Shown here piece by piece: positions 8,700 to 17,104 of a stretch of DNA of 34,696 nt. The translations under genes and the position numbers were made by a program. This DNA is from Bacteroidota bacterium (lineage in GTDB: Bacteria; Bacteroidota; Bacteroidia; Chitinophagales; Saprospiraceae): NCBI GenBank assembly GCA_003045895.1, contig PZPC01000056.1, forward strand, positions 1 through 34,696, written 5' to 3'. Numbering within the stretch: the stretch's first letter is position 1; every line of letters starts with the position of its first letter. The notes beneath the pieces are model-generated. The model was not told the origin of the DNA, made no database searches, and was given only the letters and a program-made list of their open reading frames with translations.

Positions 8700-8718
8700 G
8701 GGGCTTGTCTAAACACCC

Positions 8719-9456
8719 CTACCCCTTCCCCCCCAGCGCCAGCACATCCTGCATGGTATACAACCCCGGCGGCTGCCCGAGCGCCCACTGGGCAGCCGCC
8801 AGGGCGCCCTGGCCAAAGATGCGGCGGTCGGTAGCCTGGTGCTTGAGTTCCAGGCGTTCGCCGGGGCCGGCAAAGATTACCGTGTGTTCGCCCACCACTT
8901 CGCCACCCCGCAGGGCATGCACGCCAATTTCTTCAGCGGGTCGCTCGCCGGTTATCCCGTCGCGACCGTAGCGGGCGGCGGTGGCGGGCCACTGCCGACC
9001 GCGCAGAATAGCTTCCACCAGGTGGCGGGCGGTACCGCTGGGGGCATCCTTCTTCATGCGGTGGTGCATCTCCACAATCTCCGGATGGTAGTCATTGGTC
9101 AGCGTCGCCGCCACCTGCTCCGTCAGGTAAAAAAGCAGGTTGACCCCAATGGAATAGTTGCCCGACCAGACGATGGGAATGGTGGCCTGGTGCGCTAAAA
9201 TGGCGCTGGTTTCGGCCGCGTCGTGGCCGGTGGTACCGATCACCACGGGCTTGTGGTGCGCCGCTGCCAACTGCACCAGGGCTACCGTGGCTTCGTGCGA
9301 ACTGAAGTCGACAACCACATCACACGCCTGCCAGGCCGCAGCGCTGGCGGCTTCACCCTGATCCAGGGCTGAGGTGACGACGTCTCCCTGGGCTTCGGCC
9401 AGGGCCACTATAACTTGCCCCATGCGGCCACGGACACCGTTGAGAAGGATCTTCAT
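8719..9456 (-). CDS. dapB: 4-hydroxy-tetrahydrodipicolinate reductase
   Basis: This encodes 245 residues. It reduces the DapA product with NAD(P)H in the diaminopimelate/lysine pathway, supplying peptidoglycan as well as lysine. Visible are the nucleotide-binding loop GVRGRMG (7-13), VVIGTTGH, the catalytic EMHHRMKKDAPSGTA motif (HH..K.DAPSGTA of the family) and the C-terminal GPGERLELKHQATDR segment. The ATG overlaps the dapA stop by one base (TGATG), which indicates translational coupling. The length is slightly below the usual about 270, typical of the compact Bacteroidota form. Confidence 0.96.
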   Translation of the reverse strand: MKILLNGVRGRMGQVIVALAEAQGDVVTSALDQGEAASAAAWQACDVVVDFSSHEATVALVQLAAAHHKPVVIGTTGHDAAETSAILAHQATIPIVWSGNYSIGVNLLFYLTEQVAATLTNDYHPEIVEMHHRMKKDAPSGTARHLVEAILRGRQWPATAARYGRDGITGERPAEEIGVHALRGGEVVGEHTVIFAGPGERLELKHQATDRRIFGQGALAAAQWALGQPPGLYTMQDVLALGGKG

Positions 9457-10343
9457 CAGACAAAATTTTTCAGCAGGTCATTCAGTATAGCCGTGTTGCC
9501 GGCCGTTGGCGCTACCAGCGGCAGGCGCAGCTCCGGCGAGTCGATCATACCGGCCCGGTGCAGGGCGTACTTGATGCAAACCGGGTTGGGCTCCAGGGAA
9601 AGCATCTGCTCGAAAAGCGGAAAATAGGCGTTGTGGATTTTGCGGGCGGCGGCGTAGTCGTTGGCCAGCGCCGCGTTCACCAGCTCCACCATGCCCGCAG
9701 GCAACAGGTTGGACGTGACGCTCACCACCCCTTTGGCACCCACCGACATGAAGGGCAGCGTGAGGGCGTCGTCGCCGGCGAGTACGGTCATGTCATCACC
9801 CATTTCGTGCACCAGGCGCGATACCTTGTCGCAGGAGCCACCGGCCTCTTTGATGCAGTTAATGTGGGGATATTTGGCCCGCAGGCGGACCACGGTCGCC
9901 ACGTCAATGGCAATACCGCTCCGACCCGGAATAGAATACAGGATGATGGGCCGGTCCGTGCTGTCGGCGATGGCCGAAAAATGCTGGAACAGACCTTCCT
10001 GACTGGGTTTGTTGTAGTAGGGGCCCACCTGCAGGAAACCATCGGCGCCAACCTCGTGGGCACGGCCGGTGGTCTTCAGCGACGAGCGCGTATCGTTCGA
10101 GCCCGTCCCCGCGATCACCTGGATGCGGCCCGCCGCTTCGGCTACCGCTACCGCTACTACTTCAATGTGCTCTTCCAGGTCGAGGGTAGGGGATTCTCCG
10201 GTGGTACCCACCGCCACAATACCCGTCACACCCGCAGCCACCTGCTGGTTGATGAGCTGGCGGAAACTGTGGTAATCGACTGCGCCGTTTTTGAAGGGGG
10301 TTACAATGGCGGTGTATACGCCTTGCCAAACCAATGGTTCCAT
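9456..10343 (-). CDS. dapA: 4-hydroxy-tetrahydrodipicolinate synthase
   Basis: This encodes 295 residues, the usual length. It condenses pyruvate with aspartate semialdehyde, the first committed step to diaminopimelate and lysine. The Schiff-base lysine is Lys165 in INCIKEAGGS. Tyr136 in ILYSIPGRSG and Thr47/Thr48 in VGTTGESPT form the proton relay, and Arg141 is the carboxylate-binding arginine. It is the first gene of a two-gene operon with dapB. Upstream (10344 onward) lies repeat-rich spacer, in which I could not pick out a convincing promoter. Confidence 0.97.
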   Translation of the reverse strand: MEPLVWQGVYTAIVTPFKNGAVDYHSFRQLINQQVAAGVTGIVAVGTTGESPTLDLEEHIEVVAVAVAEAAGRIQVIAGTGSNDTRSSLKTTGRAHEVGADGFLQVGPYYNKPSQEGLFQHFSAIADSTDRPIILYSIPGRSGIAIDVATVVRLRAKYPHINCIKEAGGSCDKVSRLVHEMGDDMTVLAGDDALTLPFMSVGAKGVVSVTSNLLPAGMVELVNAALANDYAAARKIHNAYFPLFEQMLSLEPNPVCIKYALHRAGMIDSPELRLPLVAPTAGNTAILNDLLKNFV

Positions 10344-10438
10344 CTTGCTTGTTCTGTTTAGTGCCTTAATAACTAACGCTAAGGTAGTGGTAAAATAGCT
10401 GATGGCGCAAGGGAGGGGAGGAAAGGGGGAAAGTTTTC

Positions 10439-10470
10439 GAAGTCGGAAGTCGGAGGGCGGAAGTCGGAAA
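10439..10470. repeat. Short tandem repeat, unit GGAAGTC-like
   Basis: Four imperfect copies of (C)GGAAGTCGGA follow one another, with one unit degenerate (GAGGGC). Directly after come related AAAGGTG repeats (to about 10499). Such purine-rich short repeats are common between Bacteroidota genes. Confidence 0.6.
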
Positions 10471-10507
10471 TTTTAGACCGTGTAAAGGTGGAAAGGTGTA
10501 AGTGCCG

Positions 10508-10617
10508 GGACAATAATAAATTTACATGCTCAAATTATTAGTGAAGAAACAAGCGATTGATAATGAGCGGTTTCGAGCTAATCATTTGAGTCGAAAAATG
10601 TAAATTTATTATTGTCC
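10508..10617. repeat. 110-base inverted-repeat element (MITE-like)
   Basis: The terminal arms 10508-10527 and 10598-10617 are perfect 20-base inverted repeats (GGACAATAATAAATTTACAT and its complement). A second pair lies inside: CTCAAATTATTA (10529-10540) against TAATCATTTGAG (10579-10590), 11 of 12 matching. The inside carries no reading frame. No obvious target-site duplication flanks it. Confidence 0.75.
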
Positions 10618-10795
10618 AAATACTTAAACGGAAAGGCGGAATGTGGTCGGTCAAACGTCCTTCTTTGGAAGAGATGCCACGCGTGCGTGCCGGAGGAGGA
10701 GGAACCAGGGCTAGTCGTCGCTGAAAAAGCTTGGGTTAAGGACTGGCGCCTGTCGCAAGCAGCTAATTTGCTCCTTTAAAACAGGTTGGGGGGGC

Positions 10796-10819
10796 GTGCC
10801 CCCGCTCTGGCGGGGGCAC
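10796..10819. repeat. Perfect GC-rich hairpin downstream of the aminotransferase gene
   Basis: The arms GTGCCCCCGC and GCGGGGGCAC enclose the loop TCTG. It lies 76 bases past the stop of the minus-strand aminotransferase gene and has no T-run. The sequences around it (ATTTGCTCC before, TTCGCTCC after) echo the repeat at the left edge of the window. Confidence 0.65.
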
Positions 10820-10895
10820 CGGTCTGTTCGCTCCTAGCCCTCCTGCATCGGGCTACCGCTGCCATCCCTCGCCCGGGGGACAGGTTCAGCGAGAT

Positions 10896-12047
10896 CTACA
10901 GCTTCACCAGTCGTTCGGCAGCGGCGGCGAGGAGGTCTTCCGTTTTGGCAAAACACAAGCGGATGACCCAGTCGGTCGTTGGGGTGCTCGAGAAGGCCGA
11001 TACCGGAATGGTGGCCACCCCCCGCTCCGTGGTCAGCCAGCGGGCAAACGCGGTGTCGGGCAGGTCGCTGACGGCGCTGTAGTCGAACAACTGGAAATAG
11101 GTGCCGGCGCAAGGCAGGGGCCGCAGGGCCGAACCGTTCATTTGCGCCAGGAAAAAATCGCGCTTCGCCTGGTAAAAGCTGCTGAGGTAGTTGTAGGTGG
11201 CGGGGTCTTGCAGGTAGTCGGCCAGGGCGTACTGCAGGGGGGTATTGACCGAAAATACATTGAACTGGTGCACCTTCCGAAACTCCTCCATCAGCGCGGC
11301 CGGCGCCAGGGCGTAGCCCACTTTCCAGCCGGTCGCGTGAAAGGTTTTGCCAAAGGAGAAAGTGGCAAAGCCGCGGGCAAACAGGTTAGGGAAATCCAGG
11401 AGGCTGTAGTGCCGTTGGCCATCGTAGACCAGTTGCTCGTAGACTTCGTCGCTCAGCAGGAAAATATTGCGGTCGGCGACGAGCGCTTCCAGGGCCTCCC
11501 AGTCGGACCGGTGCCAGATGGTGCCCGTCGGGTTGTGGGGTGTATTGAAAATGATGAGGCGGGTGCGCGTATTGACCAGGCTGGCCATTTCGGCCCAATC
11601 GACCCGGTAGTCGGGGTAGCGCAGGGCGTGGGCCACTACCACGCCGCCGCACAGTTCCACCGCGGGGCGGTAGCTGTCGTAGGCGGGCTCCAGCAGGATG
11701 ACCTCGTCACCCGGGTGCACCAGTGCGGTGATGGCCGTGAAGATGGCCTGCGTAGCGCCCGCCGTAATCGTGATTTCGGTGTCGGCGTCGAGGAGATGGT
11801 TGCTGGCGGCCGCGTGTTTCTCGGCCAGCGCCTGCCGCAGCCCGGGCAGGCCGGGCATGGGTGCGTACTGGTTGTGGCCCTGCTCCAGGTGCCCGGCTAC
11901 CAGGGCCCGCAAGGCGGCTGGCGGATCGTAATTGGGAAACCCCTGCGACAGGTTGATGGCCTGGTGCGCGTGCGCCAGGGCCGACATGACCGAAAAGATG
12001 GTGGTGCCCGTACGGGGCAGCTTGGAGCGAAACTCGGGCTGTGGCAT
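10896..12047 (-). CDS. PLP-dependent aminotransferase, class I (methionine/kynurenine aminotransferase type)
   Basis: This 383-residue fold-type I aminotransferase carries PLP on Lys234 (SFGKTFHATGWKVGY), with Asn172 in NTPHNPTG, Asp200/Tyr203 in LSDEVYEQLVYDG and the substrate-carboxylate Arg near WVIRLCFAK. The start INLSQGFPNYDPP and the SFGKTFH signature are typical of the YbdL/kynurenine-oxoglutarate transaminase subgroup, whose members prefer methionine and aromatic amino acids. Exact substrate preference cannot be read from sequence. It is divergent from the ureohydrolase gene across a 204-base spacer. Confidence 0.9.
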   Translation of the reverse strand: MPQPEFRSKLPRTGTTIFSVMSALAHAHQAINLSQGFPNYDPPAALRALVAGHLEQGHNQYAPMPGLPGLRQALAEKHAAASNHLLDADTEITITAGATQAIFTAITALVHPGDEVILLEPAYDSYRPAVELCGGVVVAHALRYPDYRVDWAEMASLVNTRTRLIIFNTPHNPTGTIWHRSDWEALEALVADRNIFLLSDEVYEQLVYDGQRHYSLLDFPNLFARGFATFSFGKTFHATGWKVGYALAPAALMEEFRKVHQFNVFSVNTPLQYALADYLQDPATYNYLSSFYQAKRDFFLAQMNGSALRPLPCAGTYFQLFDYSAVSDLPDTAFARWLTTERGVATIPVSAFSSTPTTDWVIRLCFAKTEDLLAAAAERLVKL

Positions 12048-12251
12048 GGCAAGCGGCTGTTTGGAAGGTAAAGACCTTCGCCGACCCGCTTTGTTTTAGC
12101 ACAAAAATGGTCAGCGAGCCGGTAAAGATAAGTGGGGGTTGGCAAAAAACAGGAACCACCCCGCTGTTTTCTCCCGCTGTTTTCAGCATTTTGTGGCGTA
12201 CATTCGATCACCAGATAAGCTTGGTTTTTGCCAGGCTAAAACCAACCGCTC

Positions 12252-13049
12252 ATGACCCTTCCCAAAAAAGTAGCCCTGACGGGTGTTTGCTTCGACGCCC
12301 AATCCAGTTTCCTGACGGGGCCCGCCCTGGCGCCGGGCCGCATCCGCGAGTGTTTGCACAGTGGCGCGGGCAATGCCTGGACCGAACGCGGGTTCAACTC
12401 CCTGGAACATCCCGATTTTTCCGATATCGGCAACCTGTCTTTTACCGACTATCCCGACATCCGCCGGGCAGCCCAGGAAGCCCTCCGCCAGGACCAACGC
12501 CTGCTCACCCTGGGGGGCGACCACTCCATCACCTATCCGCTCATGCAGGCCCACGCCGAGCGTTTCGCTGGTTTTACCATCCTCCAAATTGACGCCCACG
12601 GCGACCTGTACGACAATTTCGAAGGCAACCGCTTTTCACACGCCTGCCCCTTTGCACGTATTATGGAGGAAGGGCTCTGTGACCGGTTGGTACAGGTGGG
12701 GCTGCGCAGCCTCAACCCTCACCAGCGGGAGCAGGCCAAAAAATTCGGTGTCGAACAGATAGAAATGCGCCACTTTGCCGCCCAGGCGCCCGCCCTGCGT
12801 TTCGACCAGCCCGTCTACATCAGTCTCGATATCGACGGTATCGACCCGGCCTTCGCGCCGGGAGTCTCCCACCACGAGCCGGGCGGCCTCACCGTGCGCC
12901 AGGTGCTGGACCTCCTGCACGCCATTGACGTACCCATTATCGGCGCCGACATCGTCGAGTTCAATCCACACCGCGATCTGGTGGGAATGACGGCGGCGCT
13001 GGCTGCTAAGCTGGTGAAGGAAATTTTGGAGCTGATGTTGCGGCCCTAA
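12252..13049 (+). CDS. speB: Agmatinase/arginase-family ureohydrolase
   Basis: This 265-residue hydrolase cleaves a guanidino group, releasing urea through a two-manganese centre. All six expected metal ligands are present: His91 (GGDHS), Asp114/His116/Asp118 (DAHGD) and Asp193/Asp195 (SLDIDGIDPAFAPG). Agmatinase (agmatine to putrescine) is the most likely activity from overall length and from the GVSHHEPGGL segment. Arginase, formiminoglutamase and guanidinobutyrase belong to the same family and are not excluded, so the symbol is provisional. It is transcribed away from the aminotransferase gene and followed by two hairpins. Confidence 0.85.
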   Translation: MTLPKKVALTGVCFDAQSSFLTGPALAPGRIRECLHSGAGNAWTERGFNSLEHPDFSDIGNLSFTDYPDIRRAAQEALRQDQRLLTLGGDHSITYPLMQAHAERFAGFTILQIDAHGDLYDNFEGNRFSHACPFARIMEEGLCDRLVQVGLRSLNPHQREQAKKFGVEQIEMRHFAAQAPALRFDQPVYISLDIDGIDPAFAPGVSHHEPGGLTVRQVLDLLHAIDVPIIGADIVEFNPHRDLVGMTAALAAKLVKEILELMLRP

Positions 13050-13064
13050 AATTCCAATTGCCGT

Positions 13065-13097
13065 AAAAAGGAAAGCCCCACCGAGGTGAGGCTTTCC
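13065..13097 (-). terminator. Intrinsic terminator downstream of the secreted protease gene
   Basis: The stem GGAAAGCC/GGCTTTCC, with an inner CACC/GGTG, spans 13070-13097. Read on the minus strand it ends in TTTTT (13065-13069). It lies about 90 bases beyond the stop of the minus-strand protease gene and 20 bases after the plus-strand ureohydrolase stop, so it may serve both. Confidence 0.7.
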
Positions 13098-13147
13098 GTA
13101 TGATTCGCGTATTAAAAAAAACAAAACCGAGTTGATAATAGGTCTTC

Positions 13148-13179
13148 AAGACTTGTTGTGCTGAAGCACAACAAGTCTT
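13148..13179. repeat. 15-base-pair perfect hairpin after the protease gene
   Basis: AAGACTTGTTGTGCT (13148-13162) and AGCACAACAAGTCTT (13165-13179) pair perfectly across a 2-base loop, starting 4 bases past the protease stop on the minus strand. A T-rich run follows on the minus strand only some 20 bases later (about 13110-13127). It may be a dispersed palindrome that also acts in termination. Confidence 0.7.
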
Positions 13180-13183
13180 CTAT

Positions 13184-15658
13184 TTACTGCACCGTAAAGC
13201 GCACCGTCTGCTCGCGACCCTGGTCGCGCCAGCGAAGCAAGTAGGTGCCACGGGCCAGGCTGCTGATGCCAATATTTTGCTGGTACGTTTGTTGGTCCAC
13301 CGTCAGTTCCTGCTCCTGGAGCACTTGCCCCGTGAGGGTGAGAATCTGCCAGTTGGCCGCGCCCGTTGTGGGGTGATCCACCTGTAGCTGAAGCTGCCCA
13401 CTGGTTACGGGGTTGGGGTACACCACCACGGCCAGGCTTTCCGCGGCTGGCGAGGTATTGCTCGTTGGGGGTACGGCGTTGCCCGTTTGGCAGTCCGTCC
13501 CTTCGAAGATGCGGACGTTGCGGAACCAGGCGTTGCCATTGCGGGTGCCGCCGTCCTGGTCGGCACAGAAGAAAAAGCGACTGGCTGTACCCACGTAGAA
13601 TTCACCAACTGGAATGGTATAACTCTGCCAGGCCGAGCCGCCGGCGTAGTTGTCGAAATTAACGATACCCCAATTCTGCGTGCCGTGTACCTTGAAGGTG
13701 TAGCCGTAGGAGATCTCGTCGTCATTATCGAAGCCCAGGCCGTGGATTTCGCCCTCGCGCGACGATTTGAAATCGAACGCAACAACCGTGTTGCGAGTAA
13801 TTTCGTAAGTCATTGGAATCGCTTTCCAGGCATTGTTGGCGATGTAGAGGGTTTGGCCGGCGTCCATGACGGTATACTGGCCAGCATCCTGGTTCACGCC
13901 GTAGGGATTGATGGTCACGGCCGAAAAGTCGATGGCTTCGCAGTCACCGCCGCCCGTATTGGGCACGTAGGGCAGGCAGAGGCTGGTGGTCTCCGAGCCA
14001 GGGAAGGCGCCCCCCTGTGCCAACACCTGTTGCTGGGCGTCGGTGAGGAGATAGTTGCCTTGCCCGTAAGTACAGCAGATGCCGTCGTTGTAGGCATCGT
14101 TGATACGGAAATTGTAGCAGCCTTGCGGCAAGCACAGGGTATCGAGCACGAGGCGGTTGGCCAGGGTTTTGGAATAGGGCCCGCCCTGGGCCACGATACC
14201 GCCTTGCGCGTTGGTCAGGGCCCAGGTGGTTTCGGGGCTGTAGGTATCCAGTTGCAGGCGCAGGTAGACCTTTTCCTGGCTACAGCCGGTCACCGGTGGT
14301 GGTGGCGGCGGCGGGTTGCCACCACCGCCGGGAGGGGTAGGGCAGGCCGACAGACAGGTGGCTGCTGCTACCCGGCTGCGGATGAGGTTGCCGGGTTGAG
14401 AGCCGAAGCCCTCGCTCAGGTTGATGCCTGCCTGCGACAGGTGGCAATACGACATGATGGTGCCGCCACCAGCGGGTAGTCCCGGACTGGCGCAGCCGCC
14501 TTCGGTGTACCCTGGGCAACCGTCGATAGCCGTGCTGTTGCCATTCCAGACACAGGCGTGGGTGTGTTGCGACCCCAGCAGGTGGCCCAGTTCGTGGGTC
14601 ACCACCATCACCGACCAGGAATAGGTCGGTACTTGCTGAAAGGTGCTGGCAATGCCTGCGTAGCTCATCTTGGCCAGGTTGTAGGGGTGGCACAAGCCGT
14701 TGACCACCGCAATGCCGCCGCTGGCCCGGTAGGAGAGCAGTTGCGCCAGATCGCCATTGAAACTGGTGCGGTAATTTTGGAAATCCGTCAGCATTTGTCC
14801 ACTGCTGGTGCTGTTGAAAGGGCTGGGCGTATTCCAGACGAAAATTTCCGAAATGGTGACGTTCACCTGCTCGTTGGCGTAGAGCGCCGCCACCTGGTTG
14901 AACAAAGCCTCGACGTACTGCACCGTGGCGGCAGTCGTTCCCTTGTCTTGAAAAATATCGTAGTTGACCTCGAAGTAGATCTGTACGCAGTCGTTCAGGT
15001 TGCGCGCACCCGCTGCCCGTTCGTCCAGCTCCTCGCGGAGGTAAGCTTCGCCAGAATCGGGTGTTGCACAGGAAAAAGTCTGTTCCTGGAACAGCTGCTT
15101 GTCCTGGTAAAAAACGTAGTCGGTCGTTTCCGGGCTGCGGCTACCCGTGGGGGGCAGCTTCCCCAGTATCCAGTTGCCACCGAGGGTGGTGGAGCTGACC
15201 ATGCCCACTACCTCATTTTCGAGCACGCTCAGTGCTACCAATGAAGTAGGGTCGCCAGCGACAATGCCCTGGTAATGCACCGCCCGCGCAACCGTGGCCG
15301 GTCCCTGGGTAGCGCTTTCGAGCACCAGTGGTTCGGGGTTGTCTACCCGTACCAGCTGTAGGCGAAGGTCTGGGCCAGCACCAAACGGGACGTCCAGCGC
15401 GATGGTTGCGGGTGCCTGGTAGTGGAGGCTCGCGCTGCGTTCGTTGTCTATTTCAAAAATCTCGTAATCGGACATGGCCAGGGTCGGTCGTTGCCGGGCT
15501 GGTGTGCGGGTAAGCAATGGGGTGGGCTCTTGTTGGTCAAAAGTAGCCTGGCGTTCCTGTACGCGGTCCGCAGGGCGAATGGAAGGTGCCGTATTTTGGG
15601 CAAAAATGTTTCCTTGGATGGCCAGGATGAATAGCCAAATGGTTAGTTGTACTCTCAT
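13184..15658 (-). CDS. Secreted zinc metalloprotease with T9SS sorting domain
   Basis: This encodes 824 residues. A signal peptide (MRVQLTIWLFILAIQGNIFA) is followed by a prodomain-like region to about 215. A metzincin catalytic domain has HELGHLLGSQH at 355-365 (three zinc His and catalytic Glu) and a downstream IMSYCH Met-turn, typical of reprolysin-like/M12 or M43-type proteases. A Gly/Pro linker (PPGGGGNPPPPPPP) leads to a Cys-containing domain with NDAYNDGICC, then a beta-rich carbohydrate-binding-like domain (about 570-720). The last about 80 residues (VVYPNPVTSGQLQLQV ... GTYLLRW) form a type A T9SS sorting domain, so the product is secreted or attached to the cell surface. Its target protein is unknown. 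Confidence 0.92.
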   Translation of the reverse strand: MRVQLTIWLFILAIQGNIFAQNTAPSIRPADRVQERQATFDQQEPTPLLTRTPARQRPTLAMSDYEIFEIDNERSASLHYQAPATIALDVPFGAGPDLRLQLVRVDNPEPLVLESATQGPATVARAVHYQGIVAGDPTSLVALSVLENEVVGMVSSTTLGGNWILGKLPPTGSRSPETTDYVFYQDKQLFQEQTFSCATPDSGEAYLREELDERAAGARNLNDCVQIYFEVNYDIFQDKGTTAATVQYVEALFNQVAALYANEQVNVTISEIFVWNTPSPFNSTSSGQMLTDFQNYRTSFNGDLAQLLSYRASGGIAVVNGLCHPYNLAKMSYAGIASTFQQVPTYSWSVMVVTHELGHLLGSQHTHACVWNGNSTAIDGCPGYTEGGCASPGLPAGGGTIMSYCHLSQAGINLSEGFGSQPGNLIRSRVAAATCLSACPTPPGGGGNPPPPPPPVTGCSQEKVYLRLQLDTYSPETTWALTNAQGGIVAQGGPYSKTLANRLVLDTLCLPQGCYNFRINDAYNDGICCTYGQGNYLLTDAQQQVLAQGGAFPGSETTSLCLPYVPNTGGGDCEAIDFSAVTINPYGVNQDAGQYTVMDAGQTLYIANNAWKAIPMTYEITRNTVVAFDFKSSREGEIHGLGFDNDDEISYGYTFKVHGTQNWGIVNFDNYAGGSAWQSYTIPVGEFYVGTASRFFFCADQDGGTRNGNAWFRNVRIFEGTDCQTGNAVPPTSNTSPAAESLAVVVYPNPVTSGQLQLQVDHPTTGAANWQILTLTGQVLQEQELTVDQQTYQQNIGISSLARGTYLLRWRDQGREQTVRFTVQ

Positions 15659-16230
15659 GGTGACTTATTAGTTTTTGCGTACAAACTGATCCCCGAACAG
15701 CCGGTTTTAAACCTGTTTTACACGTATACCCAGAAGGCGTACGCTAGCTGTTAGAACGGGTTGACAGTTTAAAAAAATTAAAACAAGGAGGTGATTGCAG
15801 ACCGACCAATCAATGCTTTAACAGCTATTAATCAGTAGTTTACAACAATACAATGTTGCTCCTTCGGCGCCAAAGCGGCAAATAAATAGCTACTCATCAT
15901 CCTGCCAAAGCAGTACGATAAGCACCAGAAAGTTGTGTTAGTCAACGCGAATCAACTGAGGTAAATCACCGGGCTTCCGCCCGGTGATCAAGACATGTTC
16001 AAAGGATAGATTTGCAAAGGGTTGCCCTGGGAAGGGGCTATAGGAGGGAAACAGTTTTATACTGATAACACTCCCGTTTTAAAGTCAATGTAATACTACT
16101 AAGGTAGTACAAAAATTTCTCGCTTTTGCACCTCACCGGGTTTCGTTTACTGTACGGGGTTGTATTTGCCGGGAGCGGTAGCAATAGCAGAAAAAAAAAT
16201 GTCGCAACAGACAATAATCCCTGAAAACAC
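15659..16230. other. Gene-less spacer upstream of the protease gene
   Basis: No gene is convincing; a 64-residue frame at 16038-16232 (minus) ends in the terminator hairpin and looks spurious. It holds a hairpin at 15965-15988 and should include the promoter of the minus-strand protease, but no good TAnnTTTG box was found near 15658. Confidence 0.55.
15965..15988. repeat. Palindromic hairpin
   Basis: ATCACCGGGC and GCCCGGTGAT pair perfectly around TTCC. It is far from any gene end and is probably a dispersed palindromic unit. Confidence 0.6.
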
Positions 16231-16267
16231 AAAAGCCCTCCTGGAATTCGATTCCAGGAGGGCTTTT
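16231..16267. terminator. Intrinsic terminator after the Nfu-type gene
   Basis: AAAAGCCCTCCTGGAAT (16231-16247) pairs perfectly with ATTCCAGGAGGGCTTTT (16251-16267) around TCG. Read on the minus strand it lies 22 bases past the Nfu-type stop and ends in a T-run. The symmetry would also let it work on the plus strand. Confidence 0.88.
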
Positions 16268-16289
16268 GCGCAAAGTGCAGAAAAAAGGC

Positions 16290-16907
16290 TTAGCCCATTT
16301 CAGAAACCACCTCTTGTACCTGGGGTACCATGCGCTTGAGCATGCCTTCGATCCCCGACTTCAACGTTACGGTAGAACTGGGGCAACCGCTACAGGAACC
16401 CTGCAGGATAACCGTGACAACGCCCGCACGGAAGTGCTTGAATTCGATGTTGCCACCGTCCATTTCCACAGCAGGCTTCACGTAGGTGTCGATGAGTTCT
16501 TTGATCTTAGCCACCAGTTCGGCATCGTCATCGCTGTATTCGTAGCTGGCGCCACGCTCGGCTTCGAGTTCCGCCATGGCTTCGGTAAAGCCTTCTTTGA
16601 TGATTCCTTTTTCTTCCTGGACGTAATTCTTGATGAATTCCTTCAGCTTGAGCATAATATCTTCCCAGGCGTAATTGAATTCTTTGGTGATGGTCACGAA
16701 ATTGTTGGAAATGTAGACGCCTTTCACGAAGGGCATTTCAAACAAAGCCGTACCCAGTTCCGACCACTCCTGGGCCAGTTCCTGTTCGCGGAAATCGGCT
16801 GTTCCGCGGTACAGCATCCGGTTGGTGACGAACTTGAGCGACTCCGGGTTGGGGGTTTGCTCGGTATAAAGCAGCACAGGACTCTTGGTGGCAGTGGTAT
16901 TTTCCAT
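16290..16907 (-). CDS. Nfu-type iron-sulfur cluster carrier protein
   Basis: This encodes 205 residues. The N-terminal Nfu_N domain (about 10-95: LLYTEQTPNPESLKFVTNR) is followed by a NifU C-terminal domain (about 130-205) with the cluster-binding C172-S-G-C175 in GSCSGCPSSTVTLK and the preceding EMDGGNIEF. Nfu proteins hold a 4Fe-4S cluster at a dimer interface and pass it to target enzymes in the cytosol. It appears to be a single-gene unit: a -7-like box lies at 16949-16956 and a strong terminator just beyond the stop. Confidence 0.95.
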   Translation of the reverse strand: MENTTATKSPVLLYTEQTPNPESLKFVTNRMLYRGTADFREQELAQEWSELGTALFEMPFVKGVYISNNFVTITKEFNYAWEDIMLKLKEFIKNYVQEEKGIIKEGFTEAMAELEAERGASYEYSDDDAELVAKIKELIDTYVKPAVEMDGGNIEFKHFRAGVVTVILQGSCSGCPSSTVTLKSGIEGMLKRMVPQVQEVVSEMG

Positions 16908-16948
16908 AATGGTTACTTTCTTTTAATGGTACAGTCTTCATGCACACA

Positions 16949-16956
16949 CAAAAATA
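16949..16956 (-). promoter_or_regulatory. Candidate -7 box (TATTTTTG) for the Nfu-type gene
   Basis: On the minus strand TATTTTTG fits TAnnTTTG and would place the transcript start about 35 bases before the ATG at 16907. No TTTG at the usual -33 distance was found. Confidence 0.35.
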
Positions 16957-17104
16957 ACAACAAACCGGCCATTCGGTTGCCTTGGCGGGAAACTATTTAG
17001 AATTATTCTAAGGGGCGCTAAAAAAATAAATTCACCTTTTGCCAAAGGATCCGACCAGTAGTCGATTTATTTTAAGCGGTTAAGCCAATCAGCTGGCTAA
17101 GCCC

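Larger units (their letters stand above)
10344..10895. other. Gene-less, repeat-rich spacer between dapA and the aminotransferase gene
   Basis: No gene is seen in these 552 bases. They hold short tandem repeats (10439-10470), a 110-base inverted-repeat element (10508-10617) and a perfect GC-rich hairpin (10796-10819), with unassigned sequence between. Confidence 0.7.

Noticed and set aside
10439-10499. Possible CRISPR-like repeated units
   Set aside because: The repeats are contiguous and only 7-10 bases long, with no unique spacers of regular length and no cas gene nearby.
15785-15795. AAGGAGGTGAT, identical to the complement of the 16S rRNA 3' end and to a strong ribosome binding site
   Set aside because: No reading frame of useful length follows (the nearest ATG is stopped after two codons), and the match does not extend further into 16S sequence.
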